A stretch of DNA of 64,000 nt, taken from positions 186,001 through 250,000 of the forward strand of contig WHVA01000019.1 in NCBI GenBank assembly GCA_015179125.1. The letters are read 5' to 3'. This DNA comes from Gautieria morchelliformis (Eukaryota > Basidiomycota > Agaricomycetes > Gomphales > Gomphaceae). Below, piece by piece: positions 1 to 10,525 of the stretch. Under the pieces are notes generated by a model. That model ran no database searches, had not been told where the DNA came from, and was given only the letters and a program-made list of their open reading frames with translations. The translations under genes and the position numbers were made by a program. Position 1 is the stretch's first letter; each line of letters starts with the position of its first letter.

Positions 1-30
1 GAAACGTTACAGTAGTAGAGTAATTCCCAG

Positions 31-245
31 ATATTCATGGAAGGTCAGCATCTGTAAATGGACTCTTTGTTGCTACCCGAGGAGACGTCCTCATACAATA
101 TCCATACACAGACGGTCAAGTTTATCCAGCCAATGTCTCCCGGTGGCCGCGACTTCCGTGCTGTGTCAGAGTATGGCGCCTGACGTCCGGAAAAGGTTCT
201 CTTGCTATTACTTACAGAGTCGCAACAAACTTGGACCTGTGCTAA
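31..245 (+). CDS. Possible terminal exon of an unknown gene cut by the window edge
   Basis: An open frame follows an acceptor-like CCCAG at about 26-30 and runs to a TAA at 243-245, giving about 71 residues rich in V, R and Y (for example NGLFVATRGDVLIQY). I do not recognise the family. The upstream part would lie outside the window. The overlapping 143-526 frame is not better supported. The stretch could simply be upstream sequence of the tyrosinase gene. Confidence 0.25.
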
Positions 246-577
246 TTACCACTTGGGATCCTCCCCGCAGCGAAAGCAGTCGAATTGAATCACGGACTAC
301 AGTAGGGTTCCCTGATGTGACACTAAATGACACTGATGATGTGCGCATGATACTCAGTCCACCTAATGTACTTACCTGTCCCAGTCATTCTGAGCCCAGT
401 GCAATCAGACTTAACACAATCAGGAAACGCGAATGCTCCGAGTGGTCGAAGAGAAACGCTTATATTGAGGTCGCTCCGTCGCTCTCAAACACAAACCGCC
501 TCTTCGTGCTCTCGCCCTCCCACTGAAAAACTTGAAACTCTCCTCCTGCGATCTTGTACTCCGAAGTTCAAAGTGCC

Positions 578-2539
578 ATGGCCCTTGAAGACAAATTCCT
601 CATTACTGGTGTCGTTGGGGACCAGGCACCACCTCGTCTCGAGATAAATGATTTTATTGCTAATGAGAAGCAGTTCGCCTTGTATATACAAGCACTCCGT
701 GGGTACCTTCCGTGTCTTGATTTTACCGTGTTTAACAGGTATCCATGTTTCTCAGAGGCAATGTATTCAGAAATGAAGGACCCGAGGGTCTCTTACTTCG
801 GAGTCAGTGCCATCCATGGCAGACCATTCCAAGACTGGAATGGATCCCCCAACCATGAGAAGGCATTCTGCGTCCACACCACTAACCTCTTCCCTACATG
901 GCACAGGCCATATGTCGCACTTATCGAGGTCATTCACGCATTCTGATTCAGCTCGAAATGCAATTCTGATCTTCCTTGAACAGCAAATAATTCAGAGTCA
1001 CGCAGCAAGGATCGCTGAGACGTACACTGTGGATTGTGACGCGTGGAAGTCGGCTGCTGCCAATCTTCGCCAGCCATTCTGGGACTGGGCCACGAATTCC
1101 GTTCCTCCAGACGTAATCATTTCTGACGAGACTGTCAGCATACCTTTGCCACCCCGGGGTATTACAAACAATGTGGTGAATCCTTTTTTCCGGTATCGAT
1201 TCAGAGATGGCGAAACTAGCCAATTCGGGGAGCCGTTCAAAGACTGGGTATATACTCTCAGACATCCCACCAGCCAAGGTAAAGAGGCAACCTCGGATGT
1301 CGGGGGGTTGAAAAAGTACGTCTCTCCTTCTTCACAAGAGACGACACTGAAGCGACATTATCCCTTTTTCCTTTCCCTGTCTGTTCAACATAGGCGGCTC
1401 AAAGATGTTCAGATGGACCTCCGTTATGACACCTGCAGGCTCTTTTCGATCGACAACTGGGATCACTTTAGCACCACGGGCGGTGACGGCGCCAACGCCA
1501 ACACAAACAGTCTGGAGGCAGTCCATGACAAGGTTCACGCTGAGGTAGGAGGGAGCGGCGGGCACATGTTCGATATAGATTATGCAGGTAAGTATAGTTC
1601 CCTATCATCTGGCTTGTAGCATCTCGCTTCAATAATGTTTGAAACTAGGTTTTGATCCCATCTTTTACCTGCATCATAGTCAAGTCGATCGGTTGGTGTC
1701 GCTATGGAACTGCATCCACGGCATATGGGTACCAGAGCCAGCGGCGGACAAAGGTCTGCGGCATTAGTACTTGTCTCCGTCGACGCAGCTCACCCTATTT
1801 GGCAGCTCTCATTCCTTTCTGGAAAACCCAATCGACTTACTGGAAGTCCACCGACATCGAAAGCGGCACCTCGCTCAACTACACTTATCCCGATTTCTTA
1901 GATGGTGCAAGTTCAGACGATGTTTCCCGGGGTATCAGCAAACTCCACGAAGGTTCGCCACACTCTAGCCTCCTCAGCGGCGAGTCTTCTCAAACCTCCA
2001 ATTCTATCACGGAGTGGACTGCGCGGGTTTGTTCCAAGCAGTTTGAAGTCGGCGGCAGCTTCTCAGTCCTTATTTTCATCGGGCACGTCCCCGAGAATCC
2101 TAGCGAGTGGCACGAGAGCCCCTCATTTGCTGGTTCCTTCGATGCGCTCGCCAACAATACCCCGGAGGAATGCGCTAACTGCCGGGACCATGCAGATATG
2201 GTGATTTCGGGCTATGTACACCTCAACGCCCACATTTTCAGGCAATACGACCAGGCGACGCTTCACCCAGAGTATGTGATACCCCGCTTGACTAACGACC
2301 TTTGCTGGCGTGTTTTGAAAGTGCGTGCCATTGCAGCTGATCCTGCAAGAGTTTTACACTTATTGCTGTCTTATTGTTGACTGCAGGCGGATGGGACGGC
2401 TGCAGAGCTGCCGTCACTCGAAGTCGTCATTATGGCCACACCGCTTACGCTCCCCGTAGGTGCGATCCTTCCTGTTGCCGGAGAACCAGTGCATCACCAT
2501 GGCGTCACGCGTGGTAAATCCGGTGGTTCTCGCGCTTAA
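578..2539 (+). CDS. Tyrosinase (polyphenol oxidase), seven exons
   Basis: This enzyme oxidises mono- and diphenols to quinones for melanin and browning. Seven exons inferred by eye are 578-698, 771-928, 984-1315, 1394-1587, 1649-1753, 1806-2320 and 2387-2539. They sum to 525 codons plus stop in a consistent frame. CuA ligands are H56 (AIHGRPF), H76 and H85 (FPTWHRPY). The CxH at C74-H76 fits the known fungal Cys-His thioether bridge. CuB ligands are H248 and H252 (EAVHDKVH) and the His of YLHHSQVDR near 277-278. The YTYPDF motif closes the core. The tail (GGSFSVLIF, SGYVHLNAH, VHHHGVTRGKSGG) matches the fungal tyrosinase C-terminal domain. The ATG at 578 precedes the conserved N-terminus. No signal peptide is seen, as expected for the cytosolic fungal enzymes. 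The fifth intron (1754-1805) has a weak GTCTGC donor and is required to bypass an in-frame TAG. If it is not spliced the gene is broken. Confidence 0.92.
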
Positions 2540-2541
2540 AC

Positions 2542-2845
2542 AATGGCGTCAAGCTGCTCGTTGCCCATCTTCTTAGATTTCTTGGAATATGTCGTTCTTG
2601 ATTCAGTTGTTCCCTCGCTTGCGCTCCTCGTGATTCATTCAAATGGACCGTCTGTCTTTCCCCACAAAGCCTGTGTTCGTTGTAGTGTGAGGAATGGCGT
2701 CAAGCCGTTCGTTGCAATCTTCTCAAATTTCTTGGAATATGTCGTTCTTGACTCACTTTTTGATGTACCTTGCGTTCCTCGTGATTCATTGAAATGGGCC
2801 GGCTGTAATTCACCCAAAAAGGTTGTGTTACTTATAGTGTACTAT
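2542..2845. repeat. Imperfect tandem duplication, about 152-bp unit, directly after the tyrosinase stop
   Basis: The words GGCGTCAAGC, TTTCTTGGAATATGTCGTTC and CCTCGTGATTCATT each occur twice with a spacing of about 152 bp (2542-2693 and 2694-2845). The first unit starts just after the tyrosinase TAA at 2537-2539, so it lies in the 3' untranslated or downstream region. The copies are visibly diverged. From 2846 to 3099 nothing gene-like is seen apart from the end of the convergent reductase gene. Confidence 0.75.
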
Positions 2846-3099
2846 ATCAATACACTCTGGGTAGTTGCTTCGGCTTTAAATGATCCACAACTGGACTCAT
2901 ACCGTCTCTTTTCAAACATTCATTGGTGATATGAATTTCTTAAGGGTAGGGAACGAGCTGACGACATGGACTACTAGTAAGCCACAGCACAATCCACTTT
3001 GTCATACTAGCATCATAGCAACCAACACGACACATAGCTAAGGGAATTGATGGGTCCTTGATCGAAGTGTTGCCCTTCCACGATTAACAACACGCAAGA

Positions 3100-4575
3100 T
3101 CAAGGGTTGAGTGGGGGAGCATCAGGCCACCTGTCCGTGTGGCCACTCAGTGTCACCCAGACCGGGTCGTGTGTACCGTCACCCTGTTGGGACTGCACGT
3201 GAGGCACTGGAACGTATAGGTAGACATTGATACTCACAACCATGGTGTTCGGGAAGCCTGCATCAAATGGTAGGACCTCCTCAATAGCTTTAATCTGCTC
3301 AGGCGTAAGTTTGATATCAAGCGCCTCCAAGTTAGCGTGAAGATGTTCGATTTTTCGTCCTCCTATGAGTGGGAACACGTAGCGCGCTTTCTATACCGGA
3401 AGATCAGTCAACGCTAGCCTTAGCCTGCAACGACAGAGCTGAAAGGACACACATGCATGACATACGCAATGGCGACGGCGGTGATATGCTTCGTGCCGAC
3501 TTCTTTTGCGATCTCCTCCAGCTTGTGGCTGACTTTGACCTCATCTGGGGTCCGCTCCTCACTTGCAGACATACGACCTTTCTCGCCACTTTCCTTGCGA
3601 CGTCTCTCTTCTTCGTCCGTCATCAGTTTGCCTCGGCCCGCAGCTCCCCATGGCGCAAGAGCAAGGCCCTCCGACTTCGCCATGGGTATGATGTCGCGCT
3701 CAAAGCTGCGGTCGAGAACACTCCACTTGCCCTGGTATATGCAGAAGGGCGTTTTGCCGTGGCACCTGGCCCATTGATTCGCTTTTGCTACGACCCATGC
3801 CGGAGTATCCTAAGACATTCACCGAGTATCAATCAATCACCCCCGGGCTGAAATGTGAAATCCACGCGCACCGAGATACCCTGGTAATAAGCTGATGGTG
3901 AGCGGAGGACTAATTGATAAATATCATTCAACGTACTAGATAAAGGACTTTTCCAGCGACGACGAGGCTATGCAGGCTGTTCATCACTTCCTCCACAGAA
4001 GTGTCAAACGCCCACCCTTTAAGAGAGCATGAATCAGCCCCGCCTACTAATGCAGCACAAAGACAACTTACAATGCACGTAGAGAATGTCGATGTAAGTC
4101 GTTCTGAGTTTTTTGAGACTTGCCTCAACAGACATGTGGAGAGACTTTTTGCCGTTTCCCGTATAGTTCATCTGGATACCGATGGTACTGTCTCCTCTTT
4201 TGTAGCCTGTGGTGTACTTGGTGGCAATAACCATCTGATCTCTAATACCGCGCTTTTCCATCCATTCCCCTAGAAATTGCTCTGAAGTTTCGTCCTGATA
4301 GACATTAGCTGTGTCAATAAAATTGCCCTGTAGCTATGTTAGGTTTTGCGATTATTGGGGACAAGTTGAGCACTTGCTCCGGCATCATAAAAGGCGTCGA
4401 GTAGCTTGAGAGAAGATTCTTTGTCCATGCTGCCCATCATTCCCGACCATTTGTCGCCTATGCTCATGGCGCCGAGCTGCAAGGGCGAGACACGGACTCC
4501 CGCATTAGGAGACAGAATGCGATAGCGGCCCAATTTGGTGGGAGGAGGCGGGGGAGGTTGAAACGTGTTAGCCAT
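3100..4575 (-). CDS. Aldo-keto reductase, AKR9-like (aryl-alcohol dehydrogenase / norsolorinic-acid reductase type), seven exons
   Basis: This is an NADPH-dependent carbonyl reductase of the AKR fold. Exons on the minus strand are 4378-4575, 4072-4327, 3937-4016, 3872-3880, 3453-3809, 3238-3390 and 3100-3183, giving 378 residues, a normal family length. The catalytic tetrad is D71 and Y76 ([12 protein letters not shown]), K103 (VIATKYTT) and H151 (LYVHWW). Further family marks are [41 protein letters not shown] and a C-terminal MVGDGT. Intron 1 (4328-4377) starts with GCAAGT, a GC-AG intron. Exon 4 is only 9 nt and encodes GIS. For the last intron an acceptor 9 nt upstream is also in frame, and the family-like MVGDGT reading was preferred. 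The natural substrate cannot be told from sequence. All parts look intact. The gene converges with the tyrosinase. Confidence 0.93.
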
Positions 4576-4620
4576 CGTGTTTAAGCTTGGGATGTTGGTA
4601 GGACAGGTAAAATGGACCTC

Positions 4621-4630
4621 TTATATATAG
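4621..4630 (-). promoter_or_regulatory. TATA box of the aldo-keto reductase gene
   Basis: On the minus strand CTATATATAA lies about 45-55 bp upstream of the ATG at 4575, a normal place for a fungal TATA element. No other TATA-like run is close. Confidence 0.6.
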
Positions 4631-4639
4631 TATTTAGGT

Positions 4640-5414
4640 ATAGGAGCGAAAATTAGCATGCCGCCGCGACCACGCAAGCCCCCTCGAGAGCCGAGAATGA
4701 CTCGCGGAAATTCGATGGGTGACGCGTCCCGAGAAGGACTTTAATCACCCAAAATATTTATACGTCAGCAACTCGTACGAATGGAGTAATTATCAGCAGT
4801 ATGTTAAAGGCGAAAGCGGAGCAGCTTATGAATGCTGGGAAAATTTATTGATGTCACTCCATGTCCTTTCATAACATATCCATGAAACCATGGACGCACC
4901 CTATGCAATAGTCACGTATTCAACTCATGAGGCTGACTATTATCTAGTGGCTACGCATCCAATTCCTCTTCCCGCGGAAACTGGCTCAGAAACGCCAGAA
5001 AAGCTGAGCTGGAGGGCTAGGCGGAGTTCACGAGGCCGCGCAATGCGACCGGACTGATTACGGCAAGTTGTTTACTAAAACCGGTATCTCGGGGACGCCG
5101 CGATCGCCTGGACGCAATGCTGGGCCGATGAGAAGACCGACTGCACGGCTCGATCAAATCCACTCCATCACTCACCGTTTGCAGATTATCCTCGTGTTGG
5201 TTGACCAGCTCAAGGACGATATCAATACTCTGTCAAGACAAATACGCTACCGTACGTGTGGCTTCTGCACAAAAATCCTATGCGTTCGAAAGGTATTACA
5301 GGGGGACTTTACTGTCGGTAACGAGGACGACTGATGACGAAGAGGGAGCGTTCGGCTAAGTAGGAGACGACAGTGGGTGGTGTTGAAACCTAACAATTAC
5401 GGCACTTCGGCAGG
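4640..5414. other. Intergenic stretch, no supported gene
   Basis: No frame here resembles a known protein. A 267-nt open frame at 5068-5334 (+) has no start context or domain that I trust. One ACGCGT-containing word (GGTGACGCGTCCC, about 4710-4722) resembles the palindrome at 5415 and lies upstream of the reductase promoter. Confidence 0.5.
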
Positions 5415-5437
5415 GTGACGCGTCGATGACGCGTCAC
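5415..5437. promoter_or_regulatory. Perfect palindrome with two ACGCGT (MCB-like) cores, upstream of a TATA run
   Basis: GTGACGCGTC and GACGCGTCAC are exact reverse complements separated by GAT. Each arm holds ACGCGT, the MluI cell-cycle box bound in fungi by MBF-type regulators. TATATA follows at 5455-5460. The arrangement looks like a promoter, but I could not identify a gene downstream on the plus strand. Confidence 0.45.
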
Positions 5438-5548
5438 ACTCGCGTATATAGACAAAGGGTGAATGAGTAGGAAGAACAAGGGAAAAGAGAACAAGGTAGA
5501 ATAGACAAAGGAATGACTTATAATTAGTATCCGCTCCTATGTATTTAA

Positions 5549-5571
5549 GGCAGCGACTGAAGGTCGCTGCC
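5549..5571. repeat. Perfect 9-bp hairpin
   Basis: GGCAGCGAC and GTCGCTGCC flank the loop TGAAG. It lies about 90 bp downstream of the TATATA run at 5455 and could be in a 5' leader. Its role is unknown. Confidence 0.5.
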
Positions 5572-6034
5572 ATCATCGAATCAACAACCTAACGCACCTT
5601 ACTCATTGTGAGCCCCTTCGGCCTACAAGTGGGACTCGGATTCTGCCTCGGAAAGCTCGGAGAACGAAGGTCAGGGCACATGTACTGTTTCAGTTTTCAC
5701 AAGATTACAAGGGTGGTTTGTAGATCTACAACTGCGGACACAGTTGAAGGGCAGAAAATCGACATATGCCGACGATAGTGTCTCAAGGTACCTAGGTAAG
5801 GTGGATCAGAGGACCGTGTTTCAGCGTTAGTCTTACCTGGGCGGCCAAAAACCGCGGGTGACCAGAACGGCGCCCCCCAATTTCACTTAACAACCAATGT
5901 AACCCTTGCAACCTGCAGAGGAGAAAAATAGCGGGGCAACGGCGAGTACGAGAGGTGTGATGTGGCGTTTTCATTGTGCTTACCGAGTCAGGCGTGGGCG
6001 GGCTGATGGGAGGCCCAGGCTGAGCACAGACGAC

Positions 6035-6099
6035 GCCAACAACAGCCAGAACGGAGAGGAGGAGTACTACTCATCCTCTCCGTTCTCGCTGTTGTTGGC
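6035..6099. repeat. Long near-perfect inverted repeat (29-bp arms)
   Basis: Arms 6035-6063 and 6071-6099 pair with about two mismatches around a 7-nt loop. The outer words are GCCAACAACAGC and GCTGTTGTTGGC, the inner ones AACGGAGAGGA and TCCTCTCCGTT. The source could be a small inverted-repeat element or an RNA hairpin. Confidence 0.7.
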
Positions 6100-6377
6100 T
6101 AGTATGCGGAAAGTTGCATTCGTGTGGCTGCGAAGAGATGACCTCGAAGCTGGGGCTGAAGTTGTGCTGCACGGCCCTATATTTATACGCTCGCGAAGGA
6201 GAATGGCGTCATGGTCATCGACTCGTCCAGTGAGAACTATATGTCGCTAATTGTTAGCTGACAGATTCATCAGGAAAAAGGTATGGTGATACACAGTCCT
6301 ACGCAGTCCTATGTAGGCTATGTAGGACTTGTAGGCCTGTAGGACATTGGCCGTTTATGTAGCATACCGTAGTGGCC

Positions 6378-6453
6378 GAACTGTTTCCAATGGAGCGTGC
6401 TCTCCGGAGCGCAACTCGACACTCCGGAGAGCACACTCCATTGGAAACAGTTC
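6378..6453. repeat. Long near-perfect inverted repeat (32-bp arms)
   Basis: Arms 6378-6409 and 6422-6453 pair with one mismatch around a 12-nt loop. The outer word GAACTGTTTCCAATGGAG returns as CTCCATTGGAAACAGTTC. It could be a microRNA-like precursor or a remnant of a small inverted-repeat transposon. Confidence 0.8.
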
Positions 6454-7353
6454 AGCTGTAAAGGCTAACTATCGGTGATGCATGAATTCAAATGGGGCCA
6501 TTGATTCAGAACTCGCAGAACTCGCCGAAGTGGAAGTATTGCATGATACTAGCGATACTAAAGGACACGGACGATCTTGATTAGTGTCTGACTCGGACGT
6601 TCTCTAGCTGTACACTACTGCACGTAGCCTACCTGGGGTCGGTCACGCTAGTACTGACATATTTGCCAACGAAACTGGTGCAAACTAATCATATCATGCG
6701 ATGAGACTTGTATTGGGTTCGTAAAGGAAGGCTGACCTGGGCTCTTCTTGACCCGGAATCAACACGCTATTACACCTGTCCCGACACGCAATTGAGGCGT
6801 GAGCTGTAAAAAATCCCCTTGCTCTGCTGGAAAATTGTGGGAAAGCCGCAGGCACCAGACATCCTTGTCTATTGATGACATAGCAAGGGTCGGCCCCTTA
6901 CTCTAGTTGTATACAATACAGCCGTCCACACTTATCCGTATCATTTAGATTGTTCGCGTGTTGTGGAAGCACTATCCTTGTACAAAGGAGACCAAGTCAT
7001 GTGATGGAAGCTCCGCGAAGACTCCACCTGCACTCAGATCATGTGCCAACATGTCCGTGACGAAAGATCGTGACGAAGAGTGCACGTGGCGGATCACGTT
7101 ACGGTGGTTCAGGGCCAGAAGCAACGTTGGCAATTAGCCTTCAATAGGCTTTCATCATGATCTGGTCAGGAATGGACACCTGCAAGCAAAGCACGCTGTG
7201 AATTCTTGCTCATTTTTGCGTCCTAGAGCCACCGTTATTTATTCACAATGTCCTGGTCTACAGATAAGACGGAAAAGTCCCTGTGTCATATAATATACCA
7301 CATAAGTCTCCAGTGAAAAATACAAAAGTCCCAGTATATCAACCATGTAACCC

Positions 7354-7968
7354 TTAGCAGACCACAGACCTCAGCCCACTCTCCACATACCGCCTCCCGC
7401 CCGACGTGGACTGGAGCGCGCCCCAGGGGAAGCCGCGGGGATTGCTGTTCCTGTTTTGTCGCGCGAGGAGAGTCTGTGCGACAACCGTGGCTGGGAGGGG
7501 GCCGCGATTCTGCTGTCTTTGTTGGCTGTTGGGGCAAGAAGCGCTGGAGGAGGGGAGGGAGGCGGGCGGTTGAGGAGATGAGGAACGCGATTGGGACGAG
7601 TGGGGCTGGGGCAACATCGGGGATCCGCAGGAACCCGATGAGTCTTGTGAGGACAGCGTGGAGGGCCCTGCCCTGGCAGTAGCACTGGCACTGCTGTTGG
7701 GACTATGCACAACCACCCGCCTCGAGGCCGGGGGTGTGGGTGGGATGAGCAGGCTTAGCTTGGGCGGCCCCCGTGTGCGTGCTGTCCGGTGATGTTAGCC
7801 TAAGCAACGTATGTGGGATGGATACTTACGCGGCGGCGGCAGCGATATCGCGTTCGAACGACATCGTGTAGATGGTGGTTGTGGCATCACGGTAGTCGAT
7901 GCGGCCGTGCCGGGTGAGCTCGAGCTCGCTACTGAGGGAGTTGTGTATACAGCGATGGGTGGAGACAT
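7354..7968 (-). CDS. Hypothetical Ser/Pro-rich protein, two exons
   Basis: Exon 1 (7830-7968) starts at the first ATG (MSPPIAVYTTPS). It ends at a GTAAGT donor, and a 48-nt intron (7782-7829) with a GCTAAC branch-like word and GGACAG acceptor joins exon 2 (7354-7781) in frame, giving 188 residues. The product is low in complexity, rich in S, P and Q, with a PPKLSLLIPPTP stretch and no membrane segment. The consistent splice signals and open frame argue for a real gene. Composition bias alone can also keep a frame open here, so the call is tentative. No family is recognised. Confidence 0.45.
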
Positions 7969-7986
7969 GTGGGTCGAACAATACAA

Positions 7987-9160
7987 TCCAAGGGTTTAAG
8001 TAATGAAAGAGTGGAGAACTTGAAGGAGTCGAGTGGACGGCGACGTCGTTAGTCGTTGCTTACTATAATGATTTGAACTCGGTGCTGTTCGTGATCCGTT
8101 GGGTCACTGCGTCCGTGAGGGCGGGAGTGAGCTCAGAAGCGGGAGTGAGTTCAGAAGTCGTGAGCCCCACTTATTTATATCACGTGTGCAAATGTCGTCA
8201 TAGTAGTGGCTTCGTGCTTGGGACAGATTGCAGATCCGGGCTCGGATCCGACCGCACACCGCACAGCTCTGTCGGAGCCAGAATCGGAGTGCTTATGCAA
8301 ACTGACACCGCCGCCCGCCGCCCGCCGCTGAAAGTTTGAAACCGTGGCCTTCCAGCGCAAGCACCCGCAGCATGGAGCGTCCGAGGCCAAGGCCGAGAAC
8401 CAATGTGCACCGCTTCCAAGAACGCGCGGGAGTACGGCTCGCCGCACTGGCGCGATTTTCCGAATCAGGCGCTGCGCAGGAGGCTAGGCATGTCATCAGA
8501 CATCAGGCTGCCGATTGACAATACCACTGGCATCAAACCTGAGCTGTGACCGTGTCAGTCGTTTTCTGATGCAATACAGTCAGACAAAGACGCCCAAACT
8601 ACCAAATCCGTGGATTTCCAACGTGTATCTGCGGTTCTGTGCCGTGCCAACTGTGGAGATCCATGTTCATATGCATGATCGGTGATCCACAACCGCCAGC
8701 CAAACAAGTAATTCGGTGTTGTATTGAAGCCGGGTTTATTTACAGTAATTGTGCTCTATTAGGTGGTACTTATAATAGTGGGAGACATACAATAAACCGA
8801 CTGCCATTGTATCCGGCCCCGCATCTAAGTTATCCCCGGGGATTTGGGTGCTGATGTTCAGCAACTCATCCAAAAAAAAACTGGCATCGCATTTCTGGAC
8901 GTCCGACTGGCACCCATAGAATTGAACAGGGCGGCTTAGATAGCAATATCAATCACTGGTGGTTCGTGAAAAGATCGGGGACCCGACACGTTTTTTCTCT
9001 CTTCGTCAGACCTGAATGATGCAGGCACTATAAAAACATTCGATTGTCTTTACATAGACCTGCGTGCCTCCAGTGTGATGCATTTCAGCTAGGCTTTTGA
9101 CAGCACATCAGAAGTATTCGAGGAGCATAACAGTGGCACCGCGACCTGTCGGCCTACGCC
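7987..9160. other. Intergenic stretch, nothing supported
   Basis: Several overlapping frames at 8175-8518 are open on both strands because the sequence is GC-rich, and none resembles a known protein. A short direct repeat (GGGAGTGAG / AGCGGGAGTGAG) lies near 8120-8150. Confidence 0.4.
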
Positions 9161-9164
9161 GTCC

Positions 9165-9330
9165 GAAATGCACTGCCATGTAGAGGAGGTTCTTGGCCTT
9201 TACGTCTGCGCCTGTCTCCAGCAGGAAATTGAGCGCTGGCGCCCGCAGCGGTCATACCACCCGCCCTCCTCCAGCAGCAGCCGAATGATGCTATCGCGCC
9301 CTCCAAATCGAGTAGTACCACAATCAGCGC
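9165..9330 (-). pseudogene. Ankyrin-repeat remnant
   Basis: Read on the minus strand, one frame gives GRDSIIRLLLEEGG and the adjacent frame gives LNFLLETGADVKAKN, both typical of the second helix and loop of ankyrin repeats. The two pieces are in different frames about 25 nt apart, too short for an intron, so this looks like a frameshifted relic. A possible upstream piece lies at 9389-9560 on the same strand. What protein it came from cannot be said. Confidence 0.45.
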
Positions 9331-10000
9331 ACCGCCAAAGTGCCCGCCCGGTGCCGTTTCGCCCGCTCCTTTTCTCAGAAGTTGAACATTAATGGGTTTG
9401 CCACGTCCTCTGAAGCGCCTGGTCCTTAGTATGCATGCCCCGCCTGGCGCAGTGGTGGTGCACCCCTGTCGGCGGCGGCTGTGCGACCCCTAGGCGCGAC
9501 CGCCCGCAGCGCATTGCCATACTCCCCCCTTTGCGCGGGAAATGTTTGCTTTTACCAGAAAAAGGTGGCATCCTGGCCCTTGTACGTCGTAGTCTGCAAT
9601 GTGCTTCCAAGACGCTCACCTTGTGCATTCGCGTCGGAACCATTCCCGTTTCAGAAGCTCTTCTCAACTCAGCCAATGAGCTGTAGGACCAGCGTATGTG
9701 ATGGATGAGTTGCGTTGGATGGTCTTGATTGTAAAGGCTGATTGCCGAACATGGCCTCCTTGAAATTTTTAGCCAGACGTGAGGCACGTCTTGCCAATAA
9801 CCTGTCAGGGGTTTCTCTACCGAAATAATGAAACAAAACCCTCGCGTTACCCTTGCAGAGGTGTTCCGAGATCAAACATTCTCAAACAGAAAAATGCGTC
9901 AGTCTGAGCATGCACTGGCGTGTCAGTGGGGTGTGCCTCGTCCTAGTCATACTTATATATACGATGGGCGCGTTCGATCTGGTGATTTCCAATTTGGGGC
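9331..10000. other. Intergenic stretch, no confident gene
   Basis: A minus-strand frame (9389-9787) is open and may include further ankyrin debris, but I see no motif strong enough to call it. Confidence 0.35.
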
Positions 10001-10057
10001 TGTGATGATGACCAGGCTGGAACATGTGGCACATGTTCCAGTCTTGTCACCATCACA
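10001..10057. repeat. Long inverted repeat with almost no loop (28-bp arms)
   Basis: Arms 10001-10028 and 10030-10057 pair with about three mismatches around a single base. The centre is AACATGTGGCACATGTT and the outer ends are TGTGATGATGACC and TCACCATCACA. Cruciform or RNA hairpin formation is plausible. Confidence 0.75.
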
Positions 10058-10525
10058 GTGGTCGGTGTAATGTCGTGGATACCGAAGCCGACGTGGTCAA
10101 AGATATGTAGCCAGCATATCCACGGTGATACCGTGCAAACATAGACCGGAGGCCATTACAATGGGCTGGGGGCATGCTGCCTATCATCCTCGTTGACAGC
10201 TGCGTGAATTCATACAGGGTCCTCGGTAGCGGTTTAGTACTTTCTCGAGTACGACGGGCGAACTGCAGTTTCGGAGGGTATCCAGCGAAACTTGCTTATC
10301 TGTCAGTACAATACCGCAAGGAAGCGGATGGATTGCATTCCAATTGTACCCTCAGGCCAAGTATGGTGTTCCTCAGTGAAGAAGTCCTTGTAGAAACCAG
10401 ACACGGGATACGTGGCATCGAGTCATGGATGTCATGCATACTGATTCACAGGTTCAGAAGAACCTCTCCACCAGGGAACACCTCATCCATGGCAATGTGG
10501 CATCATTTTCCTGTCTAAATCTTTC

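Larger units (their letters stand above)
5572..7353. other. Intergenic stretch with two long inverted repeats, no supported gene
   Basis: No coding region is convincing here. The stretch contains the inverted repeats listed at 6035-6099 and 6378-6453, and a cluster of GTAGGACT/AGTCCTA words at about 6290-6345 that can also fold on itself. Confidence 0.45.

Noticed and set aside
143-526. 127-residue plus-strand ORF before the tyrosinase
   Set aside because: No recognisable motif and no promoter, and it overlaps a competing frame at 31-245.
5068-5334. 88-residue plus-strand ORF with a GT-AG-like segment at its end
   Set aside because: The only plausible intron does not lead into a longer open frame, and no family resemblance is seen.
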